Of a DNA stretch of 13,352 nucleotides, positions 1 through 6,149 are shown one piece after another (the first letter of the stretch is position 1; each line of letters opens with the position of its first letter). The translations under genes and the position numbers were made by a program. Where the stretch lies: the NCBI GenBank assembly GCA_003224075.1, contig QHYF01000010.1, positions 6,558 through 19,909 on the forward strand, read 5' to 3'. The stretch is from Acidobacteriota bacterium (lineage in GTDB: Bacteria > Acidobacteriota > Terriglobia > Acidiferrales > UBA7541). The notes below the pieces were generated by a model. It made no database searches. It saw only the letters and a program-made list of their open reading frames with translations, and was not told the origin of the DNA.

Positions 1-345
1 GTCTCATCCATCGCCACCGAAGAGGAGAAGCAAGACGTTCGCAAGGAGCTGGAAGACCGCTTCGGGGCGCTCCCCTCTTCAGTAGAAAACCTTTTGGAGT
101 ACGCCGCCCTCAAATCGATGTGCGAGCGCCTGCGCATCTCCGCCGTGGAGCGCCAGGGAAGCCGCATCGCGCTAAGGTTCCACCCCGAGACGACGCTGGA
201 CCCCGCGAAACTGGTTACCGTGGTGCGCTCGCGCGCAGGCATCAAGCTCGATCCGAGCGGCGTGCTCTGGATGGAGGTGAAGCGAGGGGAGTTGGTGCCC
301 GCGGCTTTGAGAAACGTATTGCTCGGCCTTCAAGGGCAGGGCTAA
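1..345 (+). CDS. mfd: Transcription-repair coupling factor Mfd, C-terminal end (partial)
   Basis: The reading frame is open from the first base and ends at the TAA at 343-345, leaving about 114 residues of the C-terminus. The segment beginning EEEKQDVRKELEDRFG and continuing through VENLLEYAALK matches the style of the Mfd C-terminal (TRCF) domain, which in the full protein masks the UvrA-binding surface. Mfd is a DNA translocase that removes stalled RNA polymerase and recruits nucleotide excision repair. The helicase domains lie outside the window. A surA-like gene follows after 9 bp, so the two are probably co-transcribed. Identification rests on family resemblance seen by eye; the partial length prevents checking catalytic motifs. 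Confidence 0.85.
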   Translation, partial: VSSIATEEEKQDVRKELEDRFGALPSSVENLLEYAALKSMCERLRISAVERQGSRIALRFHPETTLDPAKLVTVVRSRAGIKLDPSGVLWMEVKRGELVPAALRNVLLGLQGQG

Positions 346-354
346 ACTGGAAAG

Positions 355-1584
355 ATGAGGAAAGTGATGCGAAACCTAGCCGTAATCGCGGTGCTGTGCG
401 CCGCCCTGCCGCTCGCGGCACAGGACAAGCCGGAATCCGCGCCCCAAGCGATGCCTCCCGCCGCCCCGCAGAGCAAACCGGCCATTCCTGTGCTGGAGAA
501 GCCGGGTATGGCGCCTGCGCCGAAGGCGGTTGATCCCAATAGCGGGAAGACCATCGAGGAGATCATCGCCAGGGTCAACAATGAGATCATCACGCGCTCG
601 GAGTACGAGAAAGCTCGCCAGTCCGCCGAAGAAGATGCCAAGTCCGAATGCCAGAATCGTTGCACGCCCGAGCAATTGCAAACCAACATTGGGGATCGCC
701 AAAAAAACTCCCTGCGCGACTTGATCGATCAGTCGCTCCTTGTGCAGCGCGCAAAAGACATGGGCGTAAGCGTCGAGCCCGAAGTCATCAAGAAGCTCGA
801 TGCCATTCGCACTCAGAACAATTTCGCGAGCATGGAAGAACTGGAGAGGGCGGTTTCCTCCCAGGGAATGAATTGGGAGGATTTCAAGAACAACATCCGC
901 AACACCCTGCTGACGCAACGGGTGATCAACAGCGAAGTCGGCTCGCACATCACCATCGGCGATCAGGAAGTGGCGAAGTATTACGAGGCGCACAAGACCG
1001 AATTCGTGCGCCCCGAGCAGGTCGCGCTGCGGGAAATCGAAGTCAGCACCCAAGGGAAGAAGCCGGAAGAGATTCCGGACCTGAAGAAGAAGGCGGAAAC
1101 CGCGCTGAAGCGCGTAAAGGACGGCGAAGACTTCGGCGAAATCGCCAAGCGGTTTTCGGATGGCAGCACCAAAAGCCAGGGCGGTTTCCTTGGCGTATAC
1201 AAGCGCGGGGAGCTCTCCAAGGAGCTCGAGGATGTGGTCTTCAAGATGAAGCGGAACGACCTCACCGACATCATGGAGACCAAGCAGGGCCTCCTCATCT
1301 TGCAAGTACTCGAACATTACGACGAGGGCGAGCAGTCACTCGCCAAAGTCAAAAATGAAATCATGGACAAGCTCTATGGCGAGCGCATGGAGCCCGCCAT
1401 GCGCGAATATCTCAAGACTCTGCGCGAGCAGAGCTACGTCGTCATCAAACCCGGTTTTCAGGACATTGCCGGCGGCGGAAGCTCCGAGATTCAGGAAGTG
1501 AGCGCCACGCCGGAAGTTTCCAAGCAGAAGAAGGGCCACAAGAAATTCCTCTTGTTCGGGAAGCGGCCGAGTTCGGGACAATGA
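355..1584 (+). CDS. SurA-like periplasmic chaperone / parvulin peptidyl-prolyl isomerase
   Basis: A 409-residue protein with a Sec signal peptide (residues 1-22, cleavage likely after AAQ), a Pro/Ala-rich linker (25-62), a SurA N-terminal chaperone region (about 66-215) and one parvulin rotamase domain (about 218-325, containing the FGEIAKRFSDGSTKSQGGFLG segment). E. coli SurA has two parvulin domains; this has one. It probably assists folding of outer-membrane proteins in the periplasm. Two cysteines four residues apart (C99, C103) could form a disulfide. The C-terminus is Lys-rich (391-404). The start is uncertain: ATG at 355 is used here, but ATG at 367 has a better Shine-Dalgarno (GAGGA at 357-361). 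The stop overlaps the start of the next gene (ATGA at 1581-1584), which indicates translational coupling. Confidence 0.87.
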   Translation: MRKVMRNLAVIAVLCAALPLAAQDKPESAPQAMPPAAPQSKPAIPVLEKPGMAPAPKAVDPNSGKTIEEIIARVNNEIITRSEYEKARQSAEEDAKSECQNRCTPEQLQTNIGDRQKNSLRDLIDQSLLVQRAKDMGVSVEPEVIKKLDAIRTQNNFASMEELERAVSSQGMNWEDFKNNIRNTLLTQRVINSEVGSHITIGDQEVAKYYEAHKTEFVRPEQVALREIEVSTQGKKPEEIPDLKKKAETALKRVKDGEDFGEIAKRFSDGSTKSQGGFLGVYKRGELSKELEDVVFKMKRNDLTDIMETKQGLLILQVLEHYDEGEQSLAKVKNEIMDKLYGERMEPAMREYLKTLREQSYVVIKPGFQDIAGGGSSEIQEVSATPEVSKQKKGHKKFLLFGKRPSSGQ

Positions 1585-2588
1585 AGACCCCTTTCGTCAC
1601 CGATCTCAACTCCGAACAGAGCATCACCACTTTTTTCCTCGTTCACGAAAAAGAGATTCGCAATACCCGCGAGGGCAAACCCTATTTGCGCCTCGAGCTG
1701 GGCGACCGCAGCGGCACCATCGAAGCGCGCATGTGGGACCAGTTCGACCTTGCAGTAAAAGACATCAATCGCGACGATTTTGTAAAAGTCCAGGCGCGCG
1801 TCGAGATTTACAAGAACAGACCGCAGCTTTCTCTTCAGCAGCTTCGCCTCGCGAAGCCGGAGGAAATCGACCTGGCCGATTTTCTCTTGCACACAAAAGA
1901 AGACGTTGGAAAGTTGTACGCGCAGTTGCTCGAATACGCGAACGCGATTGCAAATCCCTGGCTGAAGAAACTGGTCACTGGAATTGTCTCGAATCCGGAA
2001 ATCGCAGCGAAGTACAAACGCGCTCCGGCCGCGAAGGTGATGCACCACGCCTATCTTGGCGGCTTGATCGAGCACGTCGTCAGTTTGTGCGGCCTCGCGA
2101 AACAAGTCGCCGCGCATTATCCGGAGCTTGACGTTGATTTGCTGCTGACCGCGGCAATTCTCCACGACGTCGGCAAACTCGATGAGCTTTGCTACGACCG
2201 CGCCATCACCTACACCGTTGAAGGCCAGCTCCTCGGCCACATCCTGATGGAATTCGAAACCGTGTCGAAAGCCATGGACGCCATCGAGGGTTTTCCCGCG
2301 AACTTGAAGACCATCGTTCAACATCTGCTGATCAGCCACCACGGCCAGTACGAATTCGGCTCGCCGAAGCTCCCCATGATCCGCGAAGCCCTCGTCTTCC
2401 ACTATCTCGACGACCTCGACTCCAAACTCGCAGCCGTTCGCGCCGCCCTCGCGCTCGATTCCGGCGAACCCGAGTGGTCCGCGTACAGCGGCGCCCTCGG
2501 CCGCAAATTCCTTCGGCTGGAGGAATTTTTGAAGTCCACCAGTGCTAAAGCGGAAGAAAACGTGGCCAACCCAAAGCTATTCCAGTGA
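1581..2588 (+). CDS. YhaM-family 3'-5' exoribonuclease (OB-fold + HD domain)
   Basis: 335 residues. An N-terminal OB-fold nucleic-acid-binding domain (about 10-95, with the YLRLELGDRSGTIEARMWD strand pair) is followed by an HD phosphohydrolase domain (about 150-290). Candidate metal ligands are H155/H156 (MHHAYLGGLIEH), the H195-D196 pair in AILHDVGKL, H220, H253/H254 (SHHGQ) and D277/D278. The order and length fit YhaM/CBF1-type exonucleases, which degrade RNA and single-stranded DNA from the 3' end. It overlaps the upstream surA-like gene by 4 bp. The last ~35 codons occur again in degenerate form at 3423-3538, so the present 3' end may have been supplied by an insertion (see findings). Confidence 0.88.
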   Translation: MKTPFVTDLNSEQSITTFFLVHEKEIRNTREGKPYLRLELGDRSGTIEARMWDQFDLAVKDINRDDFVKVQARVEIYKNRPQLSLQQLRLAKPEEIDLADFLLHTKEDVGKLYAQLLEYANAIANPWLKKLVTGIVSNPEIAAKYKRAPAAKVMHHAYLGGLIEHVVSLCGLAKQVAAHYPELDVDLLLTAAILHDVGKLDELCYDRAITYTVEGQLLGHILMEFETVSKAMDAIEGFPANLKTIVQHLLISHHGQYEFGSPKLPMIREALVFHYLDDLDSKLAAVRAALALDSGEPEWSAYSGALGRKFLRLEEFLKSTSAKAEENVANPKLFQ

Positions 2589-2605
2589 TGATGATTGATC
2601 CTCAA

Positions 2606-2666
2606 CGGCTGGTTAGGCACAGGACAAAACCCGCACCCTGAAAACCGTAGGGTGCGGCACCCGGCC
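2606..2666. repeat. Hairpin repeat R1 between convergent genes
   Basis: A 9-bp perfect stem (2631-2639 CCGCACCCT with 2649-2657 AGGGTGCGG, 9-nt loop), preceded by GGCTGGTTAGGC and CAAAAC and followed by GCACCCGGCC. The same flanking words surround hairpins at 3629-3670 and 4989-5060, where the stem sequence differs. It lies between the convergent yhaM and DUF5615 genes, so it may stop transcription from both sides, but it has no T-tract and is not a standard intrinsic terminator. It resembles a REP-type dispersed element. Confidence 0.6.
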
Positions 2667-2667
2667 A

Positions 2668-3000
2668 TCAAAGCCCGGTCGCCTCAATGCTAACGATTTG
2701 ACCCGCTCGAATGGATTCGATACGCGCAAGGCAAGCAGGCACAAGTTGTAAGAGGTCATGCAGACGGTTCGACTTCGTACGGAAAATGATAATTGCGATC
2801 TTTCGGCCGGTTAGGTTTTGCTGGTATTCGATACCTTGATCCACGGTGAGGAAAACGTCGAATTTGGCTGCCTCTGCGGCTTTGAGAAGGTCGCCATTCT
2901 TAAGTCCTGCCAATCCGGCGTAGCGAGCTGTTTGAGAGTCGTGACCGGTCAGCGCATTGCGGAATCGCTCGTCGATACATTCGTCGATCAGGATGCGCAT
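2668..3000 (-). CDS. DUF5615 PIN-like protein, probable toxin of a TA pair
   Basis: 110 residues beginning MRILIDECIDERFRNAL, the usual opening of DUF5615/Mut7-C-like PIN-fold proteins. Conserved-looking acids are D6, D37 and D54 (FLTVDQGIEYQQN), the positions expected for a PIN-type metal site. These proteins are usually encoded beside DUF433 proteins and are predicted ribonuclease toxins; activity is inferred from family context. The start codon directly abuts the stop of the upstream DUF433 gene (TAAATG on the minus strand), and no Shine-Dalgarno is visible, so translation probably depends on coupling. The gene converges on yhaM, with repeat R1 in between. Confidence 0.85.
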   Translation of the reverse strand: MRILIDECIDERFRNALTGHDSQTARYAGLAGLKNGDLLKAAEAAKFDVFLTVDQGIEYQQNLTGRKIAIIIFRTKSNRLHDLLQLVPACLARIESIRAGQIVSIEATGL

Positions 3001-3204
3001 TTAGGGACGCGCGAGTAGCAGATGTTTTGCTTCTTCGAGAGCAGCGATAGCGGCTTCACGCGACACAGTAGGAAATCCCTGGAGAAACTCTTCGAGCGTC
3101 TCTCCACCTTCCAGATAGTCGAAGAGTGCTTGGATTGGCACTCGCGTTCCACGAAACACAGGAGTTCCGCCAAGAATATCCCGGTCTTTGACGATGACTC
3201 CCAT
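3001..3204 (-). CDS. DUF433 protein, probable antitoxin
   Basis: 67 residues with the DUF433 signature GGTPVFRGTRVPIQALFDYL (residues 12-31) and a C-terminal helical part (TLEEFLQGFPTVSREAAIAAL). DUF433 proteins carry a winged/HTH-type fold and typically pair with DUF5615 proteins; an antitoxin and autorepressor role is inferred from that pairing. It is the first gene of the two-gene minus-strand unit. No Shine-Dalgarno precedes the ATG, but a good -10 hexamer lies only 6 nt upstream, suggesting a leaderless message. Confidence 0.86.
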   Translation of the reverse strand: MGVIVKDRDILGGTPVFRGTRVPIQALFDYLEGGETLEEFLQGFPTVSREAAIAALEEAKHLLLARP

Positions 3205-3216
3205 GAAACGATTGTA
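3205..3216 (-). promoter_or_regulatory. -10 box for a leaderless DUF433/DUF5615 transcript
   Basis: On the minus strand TGATACAAT, with TACAAT at 3216-3211, is followed by 6 nt and then the ATG at 3204. A start 7 nt after the -10 would place +1 on the A of the ATG. There is no convincing -35 at standard spacing. Inferred from position and similarity to TATAAT. Confidence 0.5.
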
Positions 3217-3255
3217 TCATGGCGGATGGAGCACCCTAATGGCAAACTGGGGTGC

Positions 3256-3296
3256 ACCCAAAAGGCGTTTTTCGGAATTAAGGCGCGGCCACCCGC
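3256..3296 (+). repeat. Left arm of a 41-bp inverted repeat
   Basis: The stretch starting ACCCAAAAGGCG and ending GGCCACCCGC recurs in reverse complement at 5486-5525. The copies differ by one A in a run and otherwise match. The arms lie about 2.2 kb apart and enclose the yhaM remnant, the TonB-C gene and the broken gene tails. No transposase lies between them. Confidence 0.8.
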
Positions 3297-3331
3297 CTGC
3301 CGCCACCCTGCGCCGTCATTTCGAGCTGTAG

Positions 3332-3351
3332 CTCAGGCCTTTAGGCCTGAG
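3332..3351. repeat. Short palindromic hairpin
   Basis: CTCAGGCCT (3332-3340) and AGGCCTGAG (3343-3351) form a 9-bp perfect inverted repeat with a 2-nt spacer. It lies in the non-coding stretch between the DUF433 gene and the yhaM remnant. It is not followed by a T-tract, so it is more like a REP-type palindrome than a terminator. Confidence 0.55.
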
Positions 3352-3422
3352 GAATCTCTTTCCCGATTCTTTGTAGCGGCGGCCCTGTAGACCGGCATCT
3401 TGCTTGGGTGCGGAGGGCCTAT

Positions 3423-3538
3423 CCTTGGACTTCCGAAACCGGCGCCCTCGGCCGCAAATTCTTCCGCCTCGACCAATTCTTGAAGTCCACTAAGCCAAAG
3501 CGGAAGAAAACGTGCCCAACCCAAAGCTGTTTCCGTGA
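3423..3538 (+). pseudogene. Remnant of a second yhaM 3' end (frameshifted)
   Basis: The region repeats the last ~35 codons of the yhaM gene (compare 2475-2588) through the same stop codon. From 3426 it reads W-T-S-E-T then GALGRKFFRLDQFLKST, against GALGRKFLRLEEFLKST in the intact gene. A net 1-nt loss around 3492-3496 shifts the frame; in the next frame it continues AEENVPNPKLFP and stop. By eye about 85 % of bases match over 100 bp, and several differences are synonymous or conservative. That suggests a separately evolved homologue rather than a very recent copy. No upstream portion of the gene is present. Confidence 0.8.
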
Positions 3539-3628
3539 TGATGAAATCCGGGAAATCCTAAGACGAATTTGGGTGCTGGTGGCGTTTGGCCTGACCGCGT
3601 CGTGACTAAAGCAACGCCCTGAGGAAGA

Positions 3629-3670
3629 TTCAAAACCCCCACACGCAGGGCGGCGCGTGGGGCACCCGGC
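3629..3670. repeat. Hairpin repeat R2
   Basis: TTCAAAACCCCCAC leads into a 10-bp stem (3637-3646 with 3653-3662, one mismatch) and ends GTGGGGCACCCGGC. It is nearly identical to the copy at 5018-5060 and shares its ends with the hairpin at 2606-2666. It sits 55 bp upstream of the TonB-C gene. It belongs to a dispersed family in this window. Confidence 0.7.
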
Positions 3671-3724
3671 GCGTTAATCAGGCACTATGATGTAGAATTC
3701 CACAAACTACAACAATGAGGATGC

Positions 3725-4867
3725 GTGCAACGAATGCCAAGACAAGCTGACTTTGTATTGCTCTCGATATTAGTGCTCGGTTCGTTCGCCTTAGTCCACG
3801 GGCAAGAGGGTCACCCCACTCCGGCAAACAGCCTTGCGAATCAGAAAACTCTGATTGTGGCAACAGAGACAAAGTCCGATTCGGTAGTTGCTGTGCCTCC
3901 GATAACGTCCGTGAGCGTCAACTTAAGGGCGGGAAAAAAGCTAAGCGCGGACGCTATCGACTTACCGATCTGGACAGCCAAAGAGGGAGCCCTGAACGGG
4001 CTCCAATCGGCAGACGTTCTCCCCTGGCACATTGTTGTGAGCTACGACCAATCTGATGAAGATGGAGATAACGTACACAGCGGGATCTACGAAGAATACT
4101 GGGCCGGCGAAAAAAAGTACAAACGCAGTTACAAAAGCGATGACTTCAACCAAACCGACTACGCCACTGACAAAGGTTTGTTCCGTCAGGGAGACCAACA
4201 GTGGCCCAATCGCGCAGAGTCGCAGGTCCGATCAGAGGTAGTTGCTCCGTTCTATTACGCTGCAACACTGCAGGGTTTCTATGGAAGAAATGTGGAGCGC
4301 ACTTTCAGTGGTTACAAGCTTCAGTGCATATTTATTGAGCGGGATTCGGGGATTAGCGACCCCACCCAGTATTGTTTTGAACCAGGCAGTTCAGTGCTTC
4401 GGTACACCCGTGGATTCGGCTGGTTCCAGACTGTCTACAATCGAATTGAGCCGTTTCAGGGACGCAACATCGCGCAAGAAGTCGATGTAACGGATGGCGG
4501 GAAGCCATATTTAAAATTGCGCGTCGAAACCATCGAATTGTTAGCTCATGTCGATGACGCGGGTTTCGTGCCACCGCGCGATGCGGTCGGTCCGCTCGGT
4601 GACCGTGTCTCTGGTGTGCATCTCGTGCCGATAAATATGTCGAGCATTCCTCAATGGCCAGCATCGTTGAGGCAACAGCATTTTACGGTGAAAGTAGACA
4701 TTGTCGTCGGGAAGGACGGGCATGTCATAAGCGCCCACGCAATTTCAGGTCCTCCTGACGGATACAAGGCATGCGAGAATGCGGTGCGAAAATGGATTTT
4801 TAAACCTTATCTGGTGCTTGATAAGCCAGTCGAGGTAGAACAAAAAGTGGAATGCAGCAACAATTAG
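3725..4867 (+). CDS. Secreted protein with C-terminal TonB-like domain, otherwise unknown
   Basis: 380 residues: a signal peptide (about 1-26, hydrophobic LLSILVLGSFALV, cleavage likely near VHG), a long central region (30-310) I cannot assign, and a C-terminal TonB_C-type module (about 316-378, FTVKVDIVVGKDGHVISAHA then AVRKWIFKPYL). In such proteins this module usually binds partners in the periplasm rather than energising receptors by itself; there is no exbBD nearby. The frame is closed upstream at 3716, so the start is GTG 3725 (GAGGA 3 nt upstream, rather close) or ATG 3734. An 11-codon frame starts at ATG 3715 and overlaps the gene start. Base composition looks more AT-rich than in the neighbours, which hints at transfer or weak expression. 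Confidence 0.72.
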   Translation: MQRMPRQADFVLLSILVLGSFALVHGQEGHPTPANSLANQKTLIVATETKSDSVVAVPPITSVSVNLRAGKKLSADAIDLPIWTAKEGALNGLQSADVLPWHIVVSYDQSDEDGDNVHSGIYEEYWAGEKKYKRSYKSDDFNQTDYATDKGLFRQGDQQWPNRAESQVRSEVVAPFYYAATLQGFYGRNVERTFSGYKLQCIFIERDSGISDPTQYCFEPGSSVLRYTRGFGWFQTVYNRIEPFQGRNIAQEVDVTDGGKPYLKLRVETIELLAHVDDAGFVPPRDAVGPLGDRVSGVHLVPINMSSIPQWPASLRQQHFTVKVDIVVGKDGHVISAHAISGPPDGYKACENAVRKWIFKPYLVLDKPVEVEQKVECSNN

Positions 4868-5103
4868 AAAGTAGTGCCGCGTAAGTCGCGTTACTGGAAA
4901 ACTGACGCACTACCGCGCACTGGGGCGGTGCGACTCGTCATCGAGGGCGCTAGGCCGCCAGCGCTGGGCGCCGCAGCCCTATCATCGGCGGCTGGTTAGG
5001 CTGCCCGCGAAGGAGGGTTCAAAACCCCCACGCGCAAGGGCGGCGCGTGGGGCACCCGGCCTTTTAAGGATGCGCCGCCCGCGGCCACCCCCGGCTCCAC
5101 ATA
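4868..5103. repeat. Repeat-rich non-coding stretch incl. hairpin R3
   Basis: No gene is visible. A 7-bp stem (GTAGTGC 4871-4877 with GCACTAC 4907-4913) follows the TonB-C gene and may end its transcript, though it lacks a T-tract. GGCTGGTTAGGC at 4989-5000 and the hairpin at 5018-5060 (10-bp perfect stem, 5026-5035 with 5043-5052) form repeat copy R3. The tail AAGGATGCGCC at 5066-5076 recurs inverted at 5527-5537. The block is a mosaic of the same dispersed words found at 2606 and 3629. Confidence 0.6.
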
Positions 5104-5127
5104 AACCTCGATTCGAGTACTTGCCCA

Positions 5128-5223
5128 TCACCACTGTGGCAGAGGTATCTGGTTAATTTCGGGCTTGATTTCAGCTTTCTTTTCAGCTTTCTTCGGCACA
5201 TCATATTCTTCTCTCCATCCGCA
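5128..5223 (-). pseudogene. Possible C-terminal tail of a lost gene (minus strand)
   Basis: A 31-codon open stretch on the minus strand ends at the TGA at 5128-5130 and reads WREEYDVPKKAEKKAEIKPE, then INQIPLPQW. The Lys/Glu-rich composition and clean stop look like a real protein tail. No start codon with a ribosome-binding site is present, and an in-frame TAG (5224-5226) closes it upstream. I do not recognise the family. It could also be chance. Confidence 0.3.
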
Positions 5224-5227
5224 CTAG

Positions 5228-5467
5228 GCCCTCTCCGCGAGATACTCGCGTACTGGTATTTCCCTGCATTCTTCCCGTCTGTGGCTATGGCTCTATGCCG
5301 GGTCAGGATTCTCTCTGAAAGCGGCTCGACGCTTCGAGCTCGGTTTCGCCTGGTTCAACCGGTATTTTGATGTGGAGAAAAAACCGCTGCAGTCAATCGG
5401 ACTCGTAGCTGGTGCTCTGGTCGCAGCAGTTTATTGGACCGCTATGATCGTTCACCATTTCTTGTAG
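5228..5467 (+). pseudogene. C-terminal fragment of a small membrane protein
   Basis: An open frame of 79 codons without a usable start (no ATG, GTG or TTG) ends at the TAG at 5465-5467. The last ~60 residues look coding: AARRFELGFAWFNRYFDVEK, then a hydrophobic helix, SIGLVAGALVAAVYWTAMIV. A second hydrophobic stretch, LWLWLYAG, lies upstream. I do not recognise the family, although the helix preceded by an amphipathic NRYFDVEKKPLQ is convincing as a membrane-protein end. The 5' part of the gene is missing; an in-frame TAG at 5225-5227 sits where the fragment begins. Confidence 0.45.
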
Positions 5468-5485
5468 CCGGGTGCCCCAGGCACC

Positions 5486-5525
5486 GCGGGTGGCCGCGCC
5501 TTAATTCCGAAAAACGCCTTTGGGT
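5486..5525 (-). repeat. Right arm of the 41-bp inverted repeat, within a composite repeat
   Basis: This is the reverse complement of 3256-3296 with one base fewer in an A run. Just before it, 5468-5480 (GCCGGGTGCCCCA) is the inverse of the closing word of hairpins R2 and R3. The arm is therefore embedded in a mosaic made of the same repeat parts. Confidence 0.8.
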
Positions 5526-5567
5526 GGCGCATCCTTGCGGGTTTGTTTTTTGCAAGGGCGGGGTCTT

Positions 5568-5609
5568 TCTCTTCCCCTTTTCTATTTTCTAATTTCTATT
5601 TTCTATCTA
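5568..5609. repeat. Heptameric tract at the higA 3' end
   Basis: Consecutive 7-bp units from 5568 to 5609, the clearest being CTATTTT and CTAATTT alternating at 5582-5602. The higA stop codon (TAG on the minus strand, 5596-5598) lies inside the tract. CTAATTT plus CTATTTT recurs at 6135-6148. Confidence 0.6.
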
Positions 5610-6006
5610 TGCTGCGCGAGAAAAACACTGCGGGAGAAACGTGGAATCGTTTGCTCAACTTCTCGATGTGGGTTTTGTTGAGTTCACGTTTCTTGTGCAA
5701 GACTTCGGACACGATGCTTTCCGACCCAAAAATGGGGACCAGGTCTTTTTGGCGGAGATCATTGGCCTCCATCAGCGTGCGAAGGATTTCCACTGGGGGA
5801 GCATCAGGAATGGAATGATGCTCTTCTTCGTAGGCTTCGATTAAGGTCATCAAGACTCCGGCATACTTTTCTTCATCCCTTGTCGGGTTTTCCTTGCTTG
5901 CCAGCTTATCCAGTACCGACAGGTATTCCTCGTGTTGGCGCTCGGATGTGATCGGCGCCGGCGAGCTGACTTCGAGCGCATATTTTTCGGGCACTTCAAT
6001 CATCAT
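5596..6006 (-). CDS. higA: HigA-type antitoxin (XRE-family HTH)
   Basis: 136 residues from ATG 6006, chosen because AAGGAG (6020-6015) stands 8 nt upstream; a longer frame to 6102 has no support. The N-terminal half is acidic and helical (YLSVLDKLASKENPTRDEEK); the C-terminal half holds an XRE helix-turn-helix (about 72-130, EILRTLMEANDLRQKDLVPI and EVLHKKRELNKTHIEKLSKR). This order matches the COG5499 HigA group, which neutralises the HigB mRNA interferase and represses its own operon. The ATG overlaps the stop of a HigB fragment upstream. Because that toxin is truncated, this HigA is probably an orphan; it might still bind operators or neutralise related toxins. Its last codons run into a heptameric repeat. 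Confidence 0.85.
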   Translation of the reverse strand: MMIEVPEKYALEVSSPAPITSERQHEEYLSVLDKLASKENPTRDEEKYAGVLMTLIEAYEEEHHSIPDAPPVEILRTLMEANDLRQKDLVPIFGSESIVSEVLHKKRELNKTHIEKLSKRFHVSPAVFFSRSIDRK

Positions 6007-6134
6007 TTTTGCCACTCCTTCTCGTCGTAGTCGGCGTGACTCAGAATGCGCCGGATGTAGACCATTCTCCACCTGTATTTGATCGTGGCAATCAGCCTGC
6101 ATCTGTTGTGGCTAATATCGAACACCACAAAGGG
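6003..6134 (-). pseudogene. higB: HigB toxin, C-terminal half only
   Basis: 43 codons, too short for the usual length cut-off, read FVVFDISHNRCRLIATIKYR, then VYIRRILSHADYDEKEWQK and stop. This corresponds to the second half of HigB mRNA interferases, where VFNI-GN-YRL, VFIRF and THAEYD are the usual landmarks. About 50 N-terminal residues are missing: an in-frame TAG (6135-6137) stands directly before it, inside the 15-bp repeat at the end of the neighbouring XRE gene. The stop overlaps the HigA ATG (ATGA), the normal higBA coupling. The toxin is therefore very probably inactive. Confidence 0.8.
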
Positions 6135-6149
6135 CTAATTTCTATTTTC
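6135..6149. repeat. 15-bp direct repeat of the higA 3' end
   Basis: CTAATTTCTATTTTC is identical to 5589-5603. In both places a minus-strand antitoxin gene ends with its TAG at the same offset in the repeat (5596-5598 and 6142-6144). The two copies delimit the higA plus truncated-higB segment. Confidence 0.75.

Noticed and set aside
376..1317. 313-codon open frame on the minus strand
   Set aside because: It lies opposite the SurA-like gene, whose signal peptide, domains and operon fit are clear; long antisense frames are common in GC-rich DNA, and its translation has no recognisable domain.
1491..2402. 303-codon minus-strand frame opposite yhaM
   Set aside because: Antisense shadow of a well-supported exonuclease gene, with no ribosome-binding site or family resemblance.
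2631..2657. Intrinsic terminator after yhaM
   Set aside because: The stem is perfect, but no T-tract follows on either strand, and the same edges recur elsewhere as a repeat family.
3725..4867. Functional TonB energy transducer
   Set aside because: It has a signal peptide rather than a TonB-type anchor with Pro-rich spacer, and no exbB/exbD; only the C-terminal domain is TonB-like.
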